From Neobacillus sp. WH10 (GTDB lineage: Bacteria > Bacillota > Bacilli > Bacillales > Cytobacillaceae): a DNA stretch of 64,000 nt. Every line of letters starts with the position of its first letter. The first letter of the stretch is position 1. Shown here in pieces: positions 16,523 through 25,443 of the stretch. Location: positions 4,526,001 through 4,590,000 of the forward strand of contig NZ_CP126110.1 of the NCBI RefSeq assembly GCF_030123405.1, given 5' to 3'. A program made the position numbers and the translations under genes. The notes under the pieces were generated by a model, which did no database searches, was not told the origin of the DNA, and saw only the letters and a list, made by a program, of their open reading frames with translations.

Positions 16523-17539
16523 ATGACAATGGTAATCACAGCACCTAAATTTTACGGCAAGAGCTTTCTTTGTGAAAAAGATTTTTCAAAAGAAGAGTTT
16601 GTTTATTTAATCGATTTAGCAATGAAATTAAAAGATGAGAAAAAACATGGCATTCCGCACCGCCATTTGGAAGGCAAAAACATTGCGTTGCTTTTTGAAA
16701 AACCTTCAACTCGCACACGCTGCGCTTTCACTGTTGCTTGTACAGATCTTGGCGCACATCCAGAATATTTAGGAAAAGATGATATCCAGCTTGGTAAAAA
16801 AGAATCGATTGAAGATACAGCAAAGGTATTGGGACGTATGTTTGACGGTATCGAGTTCCGCGGCTTTGAGCATAAAAAGGTTGAAATGTTAGCAGAACAT
16901 TCAGGTGTGCCGGTTTGGAATGGCTTGACCGATTTATGGCATCCAACGCAAACACTTGCGGATTTCTTAACAGTAAAAGAAAACTTTGGCCGCTTGGAAG
17001 GAATTAAATTTGTCTACGTTGGCGATGGTAGAAATAATGTGGCTAACAGCCTGCTTGTTGGCGGCGCCCTTGTTGGTATGGACGTTCGTATTTGTGCACC
17101 TGAATCGTTGTTCCCTGCTCCTGAAATCGTGGAGTTGGCAAAGGGCTTGGCTGAAAAATCAGGAGGCCGCGTATCGGTTACCGCCGATGTTGAGGAAGGT
17201 GTTTCCGGCGCAGATGTAATTTATACCGATGTTTGGGTGTCTATGGGTGAAGAAGCAAAATTTGCTGAAAGAATTGCCCTTCTATCCCCATATCAAGTCT
17301 CAATGGAGATGGTGAAAAAGACAGGCAACGACAACATGATTTTCCTACACTGCCTCCCTGCTTTCCATGACCTAGAAACAAGCTATGGTAAGGACATTTT
17401 TAATAACCACGGCCTTGCAGAAATGGAAGTAACGGATGAAGTCTTCCGCAGCGAGCATTCAAAGGTATTTGATCAAGCGGAAAATAGAATGCACACGATT
17501 AAAGCGGTAATGGCTGCTACACTAGGGCATTTAGAATAA
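16523..17539 (+). CDS. arcB: Ornithine carbamoyltransferase, catabolic
   Basis: A 338-residue enzyme converting citrulline and phosphate to ornithine and carbamoyl phosphate. Motifs: STRTR (residues 62-66, carbamoyl-phosphate binding), HPTQ (140-143) and HCLPAFHD near 280. ATG 16523 follows AAAAGGAGAAAG; ATG 16529, two codons later, is equally possible. The context directly after arcA supports the catabolic form. Confidence 0.95.
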   Translation: MTMVITAPKFYGKSFLCEKDFSKEEFVYLIDLAMKLKDEKKHGIPHRHLEGKNIALLFEKPSTRTRCAFTVACTDLGAHPEYLGKDDIQLGKKESIEDTAKVLGRMFDGIEFRGFEHKKVEMLAEHSGVPVWNGLTDLWHPTQTLADFLTVKENFGRLEGIKFVYVGDGRNNVANSLLVGGALVGMDVRICAPESLFPAPEIVELAKGLAEKSGGRVSVTADVEEGVSGADVIYTDVWVSMGEEAKFAERIALLSPYQVSMEMVKKTGNDNMIFLHCLPAFHDLETSYGKDIFNNHGLAEMEVTDEVFRSEHSKVFDQAENRMHTIKAVMAATLGHLE

Positions 17540-17547
17540 AAGATTAT

Positions 17548-17573
17548 GGGAGCGAGCTCATTGCTCGCCTCCC
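17548..17573 (+). other. Hairpin after arcB
   Basis: GGGAGCGAGC pairs with GCTCGCCTCCC (one bulged C). There is no T-run after it, so it is more likely an mRNA-processing or stabilising element between arcAB and the peptidase gene than a full terminator. Confidence 0.45.
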
Positions 17574-17589
17574 TGCTCCTTATCAATTA

Positions 17590-17665
17590 AATTCGCCGAT
17601 AAATGGTGAAATTCGCTGATATGATGAGTAAATTCGCTGACAAAGCGGAATTTCCCGCTGATAAG
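17590..17665. repeat. Short array of the 21-bp repeat family (ATTCGCTGAT variant)
   Basis: Four units begin near 17591, 17611, 17632 and 17651 (ATTCGCCGAT, ATTCGCTGAT, ATTCGCTGAC, TTTCCCGCTGAT). The spacing of 20-21 bases matches the arrays at 26708, 34027 and 59604. Confidence 0.6.
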
Positions 17666-17734
17666 CGACTTCTAGAAAGTTGAAACCTGCATTTTTACGA
17701 AAACAGTCTAAAACAACGTAAATGGAGGAATAGC

Positions 17735-19102
17735 ATGAACAACATTTCAGAAGTGTTAATTCCAGAGCTGAGAAACATCGAAAGAGATTTTCAACAAGCA
17801 TTAGCGCAGCTAATCGAAATCCCGAGTGTGATTAATGAAACTGAGGGTGATACCCCTTTTGGTAAAAATATTGACTTGGCCCTAAAAAAGACACTAGAAA
17901 TTTGCGAACAGCTGGGCTTTAGGACGTATTTTGACCCTAAAGGATATTATGGCTACGCTGAAATCGGAAATGGCGAAGAAATGATCGGTATCCTTGGACA
18001 TCTTGACGTTGTTCCCGCAGGCAGCAACGAAGAATGGGTAGCTCCTCCCTTTCAGGCAAAGATTAAAGACGGAAAAATGTACGGAAGAGGTACACAGGAT
18101 GACAAAGGTCCGACACTTGCCGCCTTATTTGCCACGAAAGCATTGATGAATCTAGGGATTACTTTTAATAAACGAGTCCGATTTATCTTCGGAACAGACG
18201 AAGAAACGCTATGGCGCTGCATGAACCGTTATTGTGAGCTTGAAGAAATTCCAAGTATGGGCTTTACACCAGACTCCGTCTTCCCTCTCGTTTATGCGGA
18301 AAAAGGCCTGCTCCAGCTGCTGTTAGAAGGGAAAAATGAAACAAAGCTAAGACTGCAAGCAGGCAATGCCTTTAATGCTGTGCCTGACACAGCAGAATTT
18401 TCCGGTGAAAAGCAAGCTGAATTAAAGGCTGCATTGGATGCGCTAGGTTTCTCCTATGATATGGCCGATGATAAGGTTGTTGTTCTAGGTAAAGCCGTCC
18501 ACGCCCAGGTAACTGAAAAAGGAATCAACGCCATTAATCGCCTCCTAATTGGATTGAAGCAGATTGGGTATACCTCTAAAACCATCGAGTTTGTTAATGA
18601 TTTAGTCAGGGACGATCCCTTTGCGGTGAAAATTTTTGGCGAATGTGAAGATGAAGCATCAGGAAAATTGAAATTCAATATAGGAAAAATAGAGTTAAGC
18701 GAGGAAATCGAAAGGTTGTCGATTGATATCCGTATCCCGGTGACAGCTGATAAACAAATGATTGTGAATACACTCACAAAAATCGCCAAGGAATACGGCT
18801 TAGACTACAAAGAGTTCGACTATTTAAAATCAATCTATGTACCGAAAGATCATTTTTTAATTCAAACATTAATGAAAGTGTATCAAGATGTGACAGGTGA
18901 TTTTGTTTCTGAGCCAATTTCTTCAGGCGGTGCTACCTATGCCAGAGCGATGGACAACTTTGTGGCCTTCGGAGCTGTTTTTCCACAACAAACGAAAACG
19001 GAGCACCAGCCAAATGAACATATTGATTTAGAGGAAATGTTTAAAGCAATGCACATATATGCGAAAGCAATTTACCTCTTATCCTGCAATAACGAGCAGT
19101 AA
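17735..19102 (+). CDS. M20-family dipeptidase (PepV/Sapep type) of the arc cluster
   Basis: A 455-residue metallopeptidase. Metal-site motifs of the M20 family are present: ILGHLDVVPAG, MYGRGTQDDKGPTLAAL and FGTDEETLW (the EE general base), and a histidine near the end in TKTEHQPNEHIDLEEM. It resembles PepV and Sapep, dipeptidases that release amino acids from short peptides in the cytoplasm. In streptococcal arc operons a peptidase of this class (ArcT) occupies a similar place, and it probably supplies arginine from peptides. AATGGAGGAATAGC precedes the ATG. Confidence 0.88.
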   Translation: MNNISEVLIPELRNIERDFQQALAQLIEIPSVINETEGDTPFGKNIDLALKKTLEICEQLGFRTYFDPKGYYGYAEIGNGEEMIGILGHLDVVPAGSNEEWVAPPFQAKIKDGKMYGRGTQDDKGPTLAALFATKALMNLGITFNKRVRFIFGTDEETLWRCMNRYCELEEIPSMGFTPDSVFPLVYAEKGLLQLLLEGKNETKLRLQAGNAFNAVPDTAEFSGEKQAELKAALDALGFSYDMADDKVVVLGKAVHAQVTEKGINAINRLLIGLKQIGYTSKTIEFVNDLVRDDPFAVKIFGECEDEASGKLKFNIGKIELSEEIERLSIDIRIPVTADKQMIVNTLTKIAKEYGLDYKEFDYLKSIYVPKDHFLIQTLMKVYQDVTGDFVSEPISSGGATYARAMDNFVAFGAVFPQQTKTEHQPNEHIDLEEMFKAMHIYAKAIYLLSCNNEQ

Positions 19103-19265
19103 GACTCCATTTATAACACCCAATTGTGCTAAATATTATTGGGGTCAGCTGCCGTAAAAAAACGATTTGTTCAACTAACCATCAGTGGGAATGAAGAAAC
19201 TCCACATTGATGGAAGTTTCACCTTAACCCGATAGATCTTCATCTAATTGTATGGGGGAATTCCT

Positions 19266-20756
19266 ATGAAAAAAATAAAGATGCCTACTGCTTATACGTT
19301 ATTATTTTTGATTATTGTTGTCATTGCAGCATTAACCTGGGCAATCCCTGGCGGAAAGTACGATACGAAAGTGGATAAAGCGACACAACAAGAAATCCCG
19401 GTAGCCGGAACGTATCATCAGTTACCTAGTAAAGAGCAAACCCCTCAAGGTGTATGGGAAGTATTAAATGCTCCAATTAATGGATTTTTTGACGCCAAAG
19501 ATATCGCCCTGTTTGTGCTAGTCATCGGCGGCTTCCTTGGGGTTGTTATGAAAACGGGTGCGATCGATGCCGGGATATCCCGTGTCATTCGAAAATTGAA
19601 AGGACGAGAACAATGGCTGATTCCCATACTGATGACCCTTTTTGCCATCGGTGGATCGACCTACGGGATGGCCGAAGAAACTATCGCCTTCTACCCTATT
19701 CTGATCCCTGTGTTGATTGCAGCAGGATATGACGCCTTAACAGCAGTATCAATCATCGCTCTAGGGGCAGGCATCGGCTGCCTTGGTTCTACCGTTAACC
19801 CGTTTGCAACAGGTATCGCCTCCGGATTTGCCGGTGTTTCCATCGGTGACGGGATGGGGCTTCGTCTGATCATCCTTGTTGTTACCTTAATCGTTACGAT
19901 TATGTTTGTCATGCGCTATGCAAAAAAGGTTAAAGAAGATCCTTCCAAATCCCTAATTGCCAATATGAAGACAGAAAATGAGAAGCATTTCTTAACACAA
20001 AAGACAGAGGATATTGAATTCACTGGGCGTCGAAAAGCTGTTCTTTCGGTATTCGGATTAACCTTTGTCGTGATGATTTTAGGGGTTATCCCATGGGCCT
20101 ATAAATTTAATATTACTATTTTCGAAGATTTGGTTAAAGCATTAGGAAAAATTCCGTTCATTGGAAAATTACTTGGCGGTATGGTTCCGCTCGGTGACTG
20201 GTGGTTCGGGGAATTAACGATGTTATTCTTAACATCCTCTATCATTATCGCCTTTATTTATAAAATGGGCGAAGAGAATTTCACTAGTACATTCATTAAC
20301 GGTGCACGCGATTTATTAGGTGTCGCCATCATTATCGGAATTTCCCGAGGCATCACCGTTGTCATGGATGCCGGAGGAATGACGTCAACGGTTCTCCATT
20401 GGGGAGAAGGCATGCTTGATAATATGGGTTCTATCCTGTTTACTAATCTATCATTCTTATTTTACTTGCCATTATCTTTCCTAGTGCCATCGACATCAGG
20501 ACTGGCGACGCTTTCGATGCCGATTATGGCACCTTTAGCAGACTTTGCTGGGATTGGCAGAGATCTAGTGATTACCGCCTATCAAAGTGCTTCAGGGATA
20601 GTGAACTTAGTTACGCCAACAAGTGCCGTAATCATGGGAGCACTCGCAATTGCACGTATTCCTTATAGCACTTATCTCAAACACGTTTGGAAATTAGTTT
20701 TAGGATTAGCTCTCATCATTATGGTGATTATGAGTATAGCCGCCATTATGAGCTAG
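19266..20756 (+). CDS. arcD: YfcC-family transporter, probable arginine/ornithine exchanger
   Basis: A 496-residue polytopic membrane protein (about 12-13 helices). ATG 19266 follows GGGGGA. It carries the YfcC/DcuC-like signatures WAIPGGKYDTK near the start and GGSTYGMAEETIAFYPILIP in the middle. Streptococcal ArcD exchangers are of this family, unlike the APC-type ArcD of other bacteria, so arginine/ornithine exchange is the best guess in this cluster. The substrate is inferred from the neighbours. Confidence 0.78.
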   Translation: MKKIKMPTAYTLLFLIIVVIAALTWAIPGGKYDTKVDKATQQEIPVAGTYHQLPSKEQTPQGVWEVLNAPINGFFDAKDIALFVLVIGGFLGVVMKTGAIDAGISRVIRKLKGREQWLIPILMTLFAIGGSTYGMAEETIAFYPILIPVLIAAGYDALTAVSIIALGAGIGCLGSTVNPFATGIASGFAGVSIGDGMGLRLIILVVTLIVTIMFVMRYAKKVKEDPSKSLIANMKTENEKHFLTQKTEDIEFTGRRKAVLSVFGLTFVVMILGVIPWAYKFNITIFEDLVKALGKIPFIGKLLGGMVPLGDWWFGELTMLFLTSSIIIAFIYKMGEENFTSTFINGARDLLGVAIIIGISRGITVVMDAGGMTSTVLHWGEGMLDNMGSILFTNLSFLFYLPLSFLVPSTSGLATLSMPIMAPLADFAGIGRDLVITAYQSASGIVNLVTPTSAVIMGALAIARIPYSTYLKHVWKLVLGLALIIMVIMSIAAIMS

Positions 20757-20826
20757 GATTTTAATTTAATACCTTGGTTGAAAATCATTCTGATTATAAA
20801 AATATGAAAAGCCATATTATAAAAAG

Positions 20827-20858
20827 CTAACGGTCCTATTAAAGACAGTTAGTTTTTT
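20827..20858 (+). terminator. Terminator between the transporter gene and arcC
   Basis: CTAACGGTC pairs with GACAGTTAG (one mismatch) and is followed by TTTTTT. It implies reduced or separate expression of arcC. Confidence 0.65.
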
Positions 20859-20913
20859 AAGAAGATCAAACTATCATTAACAGAGTTTTTACTATAATAA
20901 AGGAGATAACCTT

Positions 20914-21876
20914 ATGAAAAAACAAAAAGTAGTCATTGCTTTAGGAGGCAATGCGATTCAATCTGGTGATGCAACAGCAGAAGCTCAACAATTAGCCCTT
21001 GAAAAAACAGCACGACAACTCGTAGATTTTATCGAAAAAGGCATTGATATTATTATTTCCCATGGTAACGGGCCGCAGGTCGGGAATATTTTACTGCAGC
21101 AGGCTGCAGCCAATTCGGTGAAAAATCCAGCGATGCCGCTTGATACATGTGGTGCCATGAGTCAGGGGATGATTGGCTACTGGATGCAAAACGCAATGGA
21201 TAAAGTTTTGAAAGAACGCTGTATTTCGAAAAATGTGGTAACGGTTGTGACCCGAGTCGTTGTCGATCAAAATGACCCTGCTTTTTTAAATCCAACCAAA
21301 CCGATTGGACCTTTCTATAACGAAGAAGAAGCTAGGAGAATCATGGAAGAAACGAATACTTGTTTTAAAGAAGATGCCGGACGCGGCTGGCGGCGGGTTG
21401 TGCCTTCACCAAAGCCTGTAAGCATTCGCGAGCATTCAGTCATCAATTCTCTCGTCGAGCAAGGAAATATTGTCATTTCTGTCGGCGGCGGCGGGATTCC
21501 TGTCGTCGAAACAGAAAATGGCTTACTTGGAATCGAAGCGGTGATTGATAAAGATTTTGCGTCACAAAAGCTAGCCGAACTTGTCGATGCCGATGCCCTC
21601 ATTATTCTCACCGCTGTCGACAATGTATATATTGATTTTAATAAACCAACGCAGAAAAAATTAGAGGATGTAAGTATTGAAGAGTTACAGGCTTATATCA
21701 CAAGCGGGCATTTTGCTGCTGGGAGCATGCTCCCTAAGGTAGAGGCGGCTATCAATTTTGCCGAAACAAGTCCAGATCGTAAAACAATCATCACCTCATT
21801 AGATAAAGCATTTAATGCTATGGACGGAAAAGCAGGAACGGTCGTCACCTTAAATGGTGCAGGGGTCCTTGCCTAA
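20914..21876 (+). CDS. arcC: Carbamate kinase
   Basis: A 320-residue amino-acid-kinase fold enzyme that makes ATP from carbamoyl phosphate and ADP, the energy-yielding last step of arginine deiminase metabolism. Motifs: ALGGNAIQ at the N-terminus, SHGNGPQVGNILLQQ, VGGGGIPVVE, and AGSMLPKVEAAINF near the C-terminus. The RBS AAAGGAGATAACC is good. A terminator separates it from the transporter gene and a strong one closes it. Confidence 0.96.
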   Translation: MKKQKVVIALGGNAIQSGDATAEAQQLALEKTARQLVDFIEKGIDIIISHGNGPQVGNILLQQAAANSVKNPAMPLDTCGAMSQGMIGYWMQNAMDKVLKERCISKNVVTVVTRVVVDQNDPAFLNPTKPIGPFYNEEEARRIMEETNTCFKEDAGRGWRRVVPSPKPVSIREHSVINSLVEQGNIVISVGGGGIPVVETENGLLGIEAVIDKDFASQKLAELVDADALIILTAVDNVYIDFNKPTQKKLEDVSIEELQAYITSGHFAAGSMLPKVEAAINFAETSPDRKTIITSLDKAFNAMDGKAGTVVTLNGAGVLA

Positions 21877-21882
21877 ATATGA

Positions 21883-21925
21883 CAAAACCTCTTTGAATCT
21901 AGGTTCAAAGAGGTTTTGCTTTTTT
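21883..21925 (+). terminator. Terminator after arcC
   Basis: CAAAACCTCTTTGAA pairs with TTCAAAGAGGTTTTG (21883-21918), then CTTTTTT. Confidence 0.85.
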
Positions 21926-22535
21926 AAAAATCATTGGACTGGTCGACAGTCTTAGCTTTTATCGGCAATATGGATTGCTCCACTTTTTCATATTTCATAA
22001 GGATAGATTTAATAAAGCTTAGCTTCGGAACAATCCAGTAGACAACGAAAGCTGCACATATTCCGATTAGGGCACCGGTAAGAACATCCCCTGGAAAGTG
22101 AACCCCTACCCAAATACGGGAAACCCCTACTAAACTGGCAACCGTCAGCCATACCCATCCTTCTTTTTTGCGTACTAACCAAATTGAAAAACAGACGGAG
22201 AAAAACAGAATGGAGTGGTCACTCGGAAACGCATTATCAACCGCATGTTCAATAAGCTTATTTACGTGTGTCAGCTCAACAAATGGTTGAAAATGATGAT
22301 TGAATATCCCTGCAATTTTCCCAAAAACTTCAGCAAGCACGAAAGCAAGCACACTCTGAATGACCATCATTCTATTTTGGTTGGTCCGGGTAAACCAATA
22401 AACTATCAATCCTATTAATAAAACATACACCATATAGTCCGCTATGAAGATGGCGATTGGGTTTAGGGAATCGTATTCTTTTCCTAGATCATTAATTGCT
22501 CGAAAGACATCAATATTTACTTGCGATATAGACAT
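21924..22535 (-). CDS. bcrC: BcrC-type undecaprenyl-diphosphatase (PAP2 family)
   Basis: A 203-residue membrane phosphatase of the PAP2 family, with five or six helices. The active-site pieces FPSDHS and SRIWVGVHFPGDVLTG are intact and the N-terminal layout (NIDVFRAINDLG) matches BcrC of Bacillus. BcrC removes a phosphate from undecaprenyl diphosphate outside the membrane, recycling the wall-synthesis carrier and giving bacitracin tolerance. The gene stands alone, convergent with the arc operon. Confidence 0.82.
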   Translation of the reverse strand: MSISQVNIDVFRAINDLGKEYDSLNPIAIFIADYMVYVLLIGLIVYWFTRTNQNRMMVIQSVLAFVLAEVFGKIAGIFNHHFQPFVELTHVNKLIEHAVDNAFPSDHSILFFSVCFSIWLVRKKEGWVWLTVASLVGVSRIWVGVHFPGDVLTGALIGICAAFVVYWIVPKLSFIKSILMKYEKVEQSILPIKAKTVDQSNDF

Positions 22536-22829
22536 TTTTGACTTTTCACCCCTGATTCATCACTTTTTTAAGTGCACTGTAATATTATCGGGTAATAAGT
22601 TTTAAATTGTCCTTAACCATTTCTTAATTTTTTCTTAAAATACAACAATACCTACATCGAGAATGAAAAAGAATGGACTTGTAGACTAATTTAAAAGCTT
22701 AATTTCATGTGGTGTCAGGCACTTATGAAAGACTCGCCGATTGGCGAGTCCTTCTCTAGGACGAAGTCAGAGGTGGAGATCCTCGTTTGTATAAAAAAGC
22801 AGAGGTGCAGCTCCTCGCATGTCTGAAAG
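22536..22829. other. Intergenic region with a GGTGTCAG element and a hairpin
   Basis: No gene is seen. GGTGTCAGGCAC at 22711-22722 is one of several GGTGTCAG elements in the window. GACTCGCCGATTGGCGAGTC (22731-22750) is a perfect 8-bp stem with a GATT loop followed by CTTCTC. AGAGGTGGAGATCCTCGTTTG and AGAGGTGCAGCTCCTCGCATG are partial copies of each other, about 42 bases apart. Confidence 0.45.
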
Positions 22830-22858
22830 AAAAAAAAGCAGAGAATTGATTTCTCTGC
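22830..22858 (-). terminator. Terminator after the MFS gene
   Basis: On the minus strand GCAGAGAAATCAATTCTCTGC is followed by TTTTTTTT. Confidence 0.8.
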
Positions 22859-22862
22859 TCTG

Positions 22863-24110
22863 CTATTTTGAATTTACGACTTCAGGCTTCGTTTGTTGTT
22901 TTTGATTGTAAAGCGGCAAAATGAAGAGTAAACCGATGATAAACAAGACGGCCGATGTTTCAAACGTAGTTACCAATGAAAAATTCTCTTTTAAAACACC
23001 TGCAACACTCATGGTTATGACCATTGATCCGGCGAACAGCGGGCTTAAAATCCCATTCACTCGACCAATAAAGGCCTCTTCTGTTTTTTGTAAGATCAAT
23101 GTATTAATCCCTATTTGAATACACGGCATCATCAGACCGTTACAAAACTCAGCAATCAGTGTAATCCACAGGTTTGTTGACCAGCCCATAACAGCAATGC
23201 CGATCCCATTGACAAGCATTCCAAAAACAAGCAGTCTTTGCGGTGCCACATTTTTAGCAAAAATCATCGCTGCTGCTCCGCCGAGAATCATCCCAGCACC
23301 ATTGACCATCAGCAGCCACTGAAGGTTTTCCTTCGGAAGGTTTAATTGCTCCGTAACAAGGAAAATTGATAATGGGTTAATGAACCCGATGCCTAATCCT
23401 GCAGCCATGAAACACAGGCCTAATAGGCTCAATTCTTTTTTTTCAAGAACATACTTTATTCCACTTTTCATTTCCTGCAATAATGTTGATTCACCCATAT
23501 CTTCTAATGGACGGTCCTTTGGCAGGAATGCAAGTGAACCAGCTGAAAGTAAGAATGCGATTCCCGTAACAGCAATCGAGATGTCAATTCCAAACGATTG
23601 AAAGACGAACGTTCCAATAACTGGGCCTAATACCATAAATAAAGCAAAGACAGTCTGATAAACTGACATCGCTTGCTGCACTTGGTCTGCAGATAAATGC
23701 ATTTTAAACAATTTCATTCCTGATGGCTGGGAGAATTGTGAGAGTATGGCTGAAATTAAAGTCGCGAAAAATACTACCTTCCACGTTCCAAAAATAAGTG
23801 TAATCAGCACGGCAAAAATTGATACTGCGCTTAAGATATCACACCAGACCATAGTCTTCTTCGGTGCCCAGCGGTCAGCAAATGTCCCGCCGATAAAAGA
23901 AAAAATAAAGATTGGCGCAAATTCTGCCACCGAGATCATCGAGACTGCAAATGCGTCGCCGTTGGTCTGTTCCATTACAAACAGTAGAACGGCAAAATTC
24001 CGGACCCAAATACCTACCTGTAAAAATAACCCTGACATAATAATCGCGAGAAAGACACGATTGCGAAATAAACCTCCGGTTGGTGCTGTTTGTGTTACGT
24101 TATTTTCCAT
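22863..24110 (-). CDS. Major facilitator superfamily exporter
   Basis: A 415-residue MFS protein starting at ATG 24110, behind GTAGGAGGTTTTTAT; an open frame continues upstream but lacks a ribosome site. Twelve hydrophobic helices are predicted. The loop between helices 2 and 3 has GGTFADRWAPKKTMVWCDIL, the usual G-x-x-x-D-R motif, and the protein resembles MFS_3 (enterobactin-exporter-like or multidrug) transporters. The substrate is unknown. The next gene on the right has a Fur box, but this gene is divergent from it. Confidence 0.85.
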   Translation of the reverse strand: MENNVTQTAPTGGLFRNRVFLAIIMSGLFLQVGIWVRNFAVLLFVMEQTNGDAFAVSMISVAEFAPIFIFSFIGGTFADRWAPKKTMVWCDILSAVSIFAVLITLIFGTWKVVFFATLISAILSQFSQPSGMKLFKMHLSADQVQQAMSVYQTVFALFMVLGPVIGTFVFQSFGIDISIAVTGIAFLLSAGSLAFLPKDRPLEDMGESTLLQEMKSGIKYVLEKKELSLLGLCFMAAGLGIGFINPLSIFLVTEQLNLPKENLQWLLMVNGAGMILGGAAAMIFAKNVAPQRLLVFGMLVNGIGIAVMGWSTNLWITLIAEFCNGLMMPCIQIGINTLILQKTEEAFIGRVNGILSPLFAGSMVITMSVAGVLKENFSLVTTFETSAVLFIIGLLFILPLYNQKQQTKPEVVNSK

Positions 24111-24388
24111 ATAAAAACCTCCTACGCAAATTTCTGGTAGGAGGCGGTACGATACAATTTCAAAGCGGCACAATATCCCTGACAGAAGGGACACAATGAT
24201 CTTATCGACTTGTATAAAAGTACAGACTAATCCTATCCAGAAAAAAGGTTGTATTTTTTTCATGAGTAATAGGATTATAAGATCATCGTTCCAAGGTCAC
24301 CCTTCCGTTTTTTGTAAGTTTTATTCTAAATGATTCCAATCATGAATGCAAGTATTTTCATTCAGCGGTTTTACCACAAATTTCGACA

Positions 24389-24580
24389 GAGGCTCGGGTC
24401 TTTGTGACAGTTAGTATGGAAATTACATCTCCAATTAGAGTCGGTCTGTGTGTCTGTTAATATGAGCATTACCTCTTCACGTGCACCTAGAGTCAGTCTT
24501 TGTGATCCTGAGTATCAGCATTACCTTCTCACGGATACTTAGAGTCAGTCTTTGTGACCGTTAATGTTCAAAAGACCGTT
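24389..24580. repeat. Degenerate tandem repeat, about 52-bp period
   Basis: Four copies start near 24389, 24438, 24490 and 24542. The shared core is GAGTCAGTCTTTGTGA, followed by TTA/GTATGAGCATTACCT; the last copy is partial. It lies in the 555-base gap between the MFS gene and the Fur-box gene. Nothing else was recognised in bases 24111-24388. Confidence 0.7.
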
Positions 24581-24601
24581 AATTTTAGGATGATAATTCC
24601 A

Positions 24602-24630
24602 TTGACAATGATTCTCATTATCTATAAAAT
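24602..24630 (+). promoter_or_regulatory. Sigma-A promoter overlapped by a Fur box
   Basis: TTGACA (24602-24607) and TAAAAT (24625-24630) are 17 bases apart. GACAATGATTCTCATTATC (24604-24622) matches the 19-base Fur consensus at 16 positions and covers the promoter, so iron-dependent repression is expected. Confidence 0.75.
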
Positions 24631-24665
24631 GACGAATATAAACATTACATCGGAGGGGATACAAC

Positions 24666-25133
24666 ATGTTTAACATGCTATTTGGGTTGAAGGATATTCA
24701 CACAGTTCTTGCTAATCAACGAAAAATCGGTGGTGCAGCGGAAGCAGATTCAATTCGCTTATCTTCTGGTGAAACCTACTTAAACCCAGTGTTTACAAAT
24801 GTTGATATCTCAAAAGGACAATATGTTTCCGTTGGTTTTATCGATGAAGACGGGCACAATATTATCGCCCACGTCGACCAAATCGCCATTATTAAAGGCT
24901 TACAGCACAAATTGATTTGCCAGCTAAATAACACTTTTATTAAAGAAATAATGGTCCGTGATACTTTACAATACTTACAAAGATTATGTGAAGTAAACGC
25001 GGGGTTTATTACTCCTACCTTTAAAAAGGAAGCGCTGAAGCTTGTTCATGATATCAGCGTGAAAGAATTGAAAAACCATAATATATCATTGCCATTCCCT
25101 CTTGAAGATAAAATCGTTCGTTTACACGCATAA
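24666..25133 (+). CDS. Unrecognised 155-residue protein, Fur-box promoter
   Basis: I do not recognise the family. The RBS is GGAGGGG and the ATG is 36 bases after the -10. The protein has no membrane segment, signal peptide or cysteine-rich motif (one Cys at QLNNT-side region and one in LQRLCEVNAG). Residues 45-80 (FTNVDISKGQYVSVGFIDED then GHNIIAHVDQIAIIKGLQHK) look like a small beta-rich domain, and the C-terminal half looks helical. A strong Fur box stands over its promoter and the convergent neighbour is an iron-storage encapsulin operon. A role in iron acquisition or handling is an inference from this context only. Confidence 0.75.
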   Translation: MFNMLFGLKDIHTVLANQRKIGGAAEADSIRLSSGETYLNPVFTNVDISKGQYVSVGFIDEDGHNIIAHVDQIAIIKGLQHKLICQLNNTFIKEIMVRDTLQYLQRLCEVNAGFITPTFKKEALKLVHDISVKELKNHNISLPFPLEDKIVRLHA

Positions 25134-25165
25134 ACGAGGTCCAATTGTTGGATCTCGTTTTTTTT
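25132..25165 (+). terminator. Terminator after the Fur-box gene
   Basis: AAACGAGGTCCAA pairs with TTGGATCTCGTTT (one G-T pair), followed by TTTTTG. Confidence 0.8.
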
Positions 25166-25443
25166 GTCAAAAAGAGCTTTGAAAAATGCTTTTTAGGGTA
25201 AGCAAATTGCTTATAAAGCCCTTCTGCTTTCTTTTTCAAGTAAAAGTCGTTGTAGAGACCTTCTACTTTTACTCTTCATTTTTCGCTCAATACCTATGTA
25301 GAACCTTTCTACTTCGACCTTTGCTCTTTTTTCCCATGGAAAAGCTTAAGTAGAACATTCATTTAAAATGTCCTCACAGGCGTAAGAGCAACTTTGCCTC
25401 TATCTTCTCACCTTGAGTCTTACTAATCGGAAAGTTATCTTTA
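25166..25443. other. Intergenic region with GTAGA...TCTAC inverted repeats
   Basis: Two similar short hairpins: GTAGAGACCTTCTAC (25252-25266, flanked by AAAAG/CTTTT) and GTAGAACCTTTCTAC (25298-25312), 46 bases apart, with a further GTAGAAC near 25350. No gene is seen. Confidence 0.45.
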
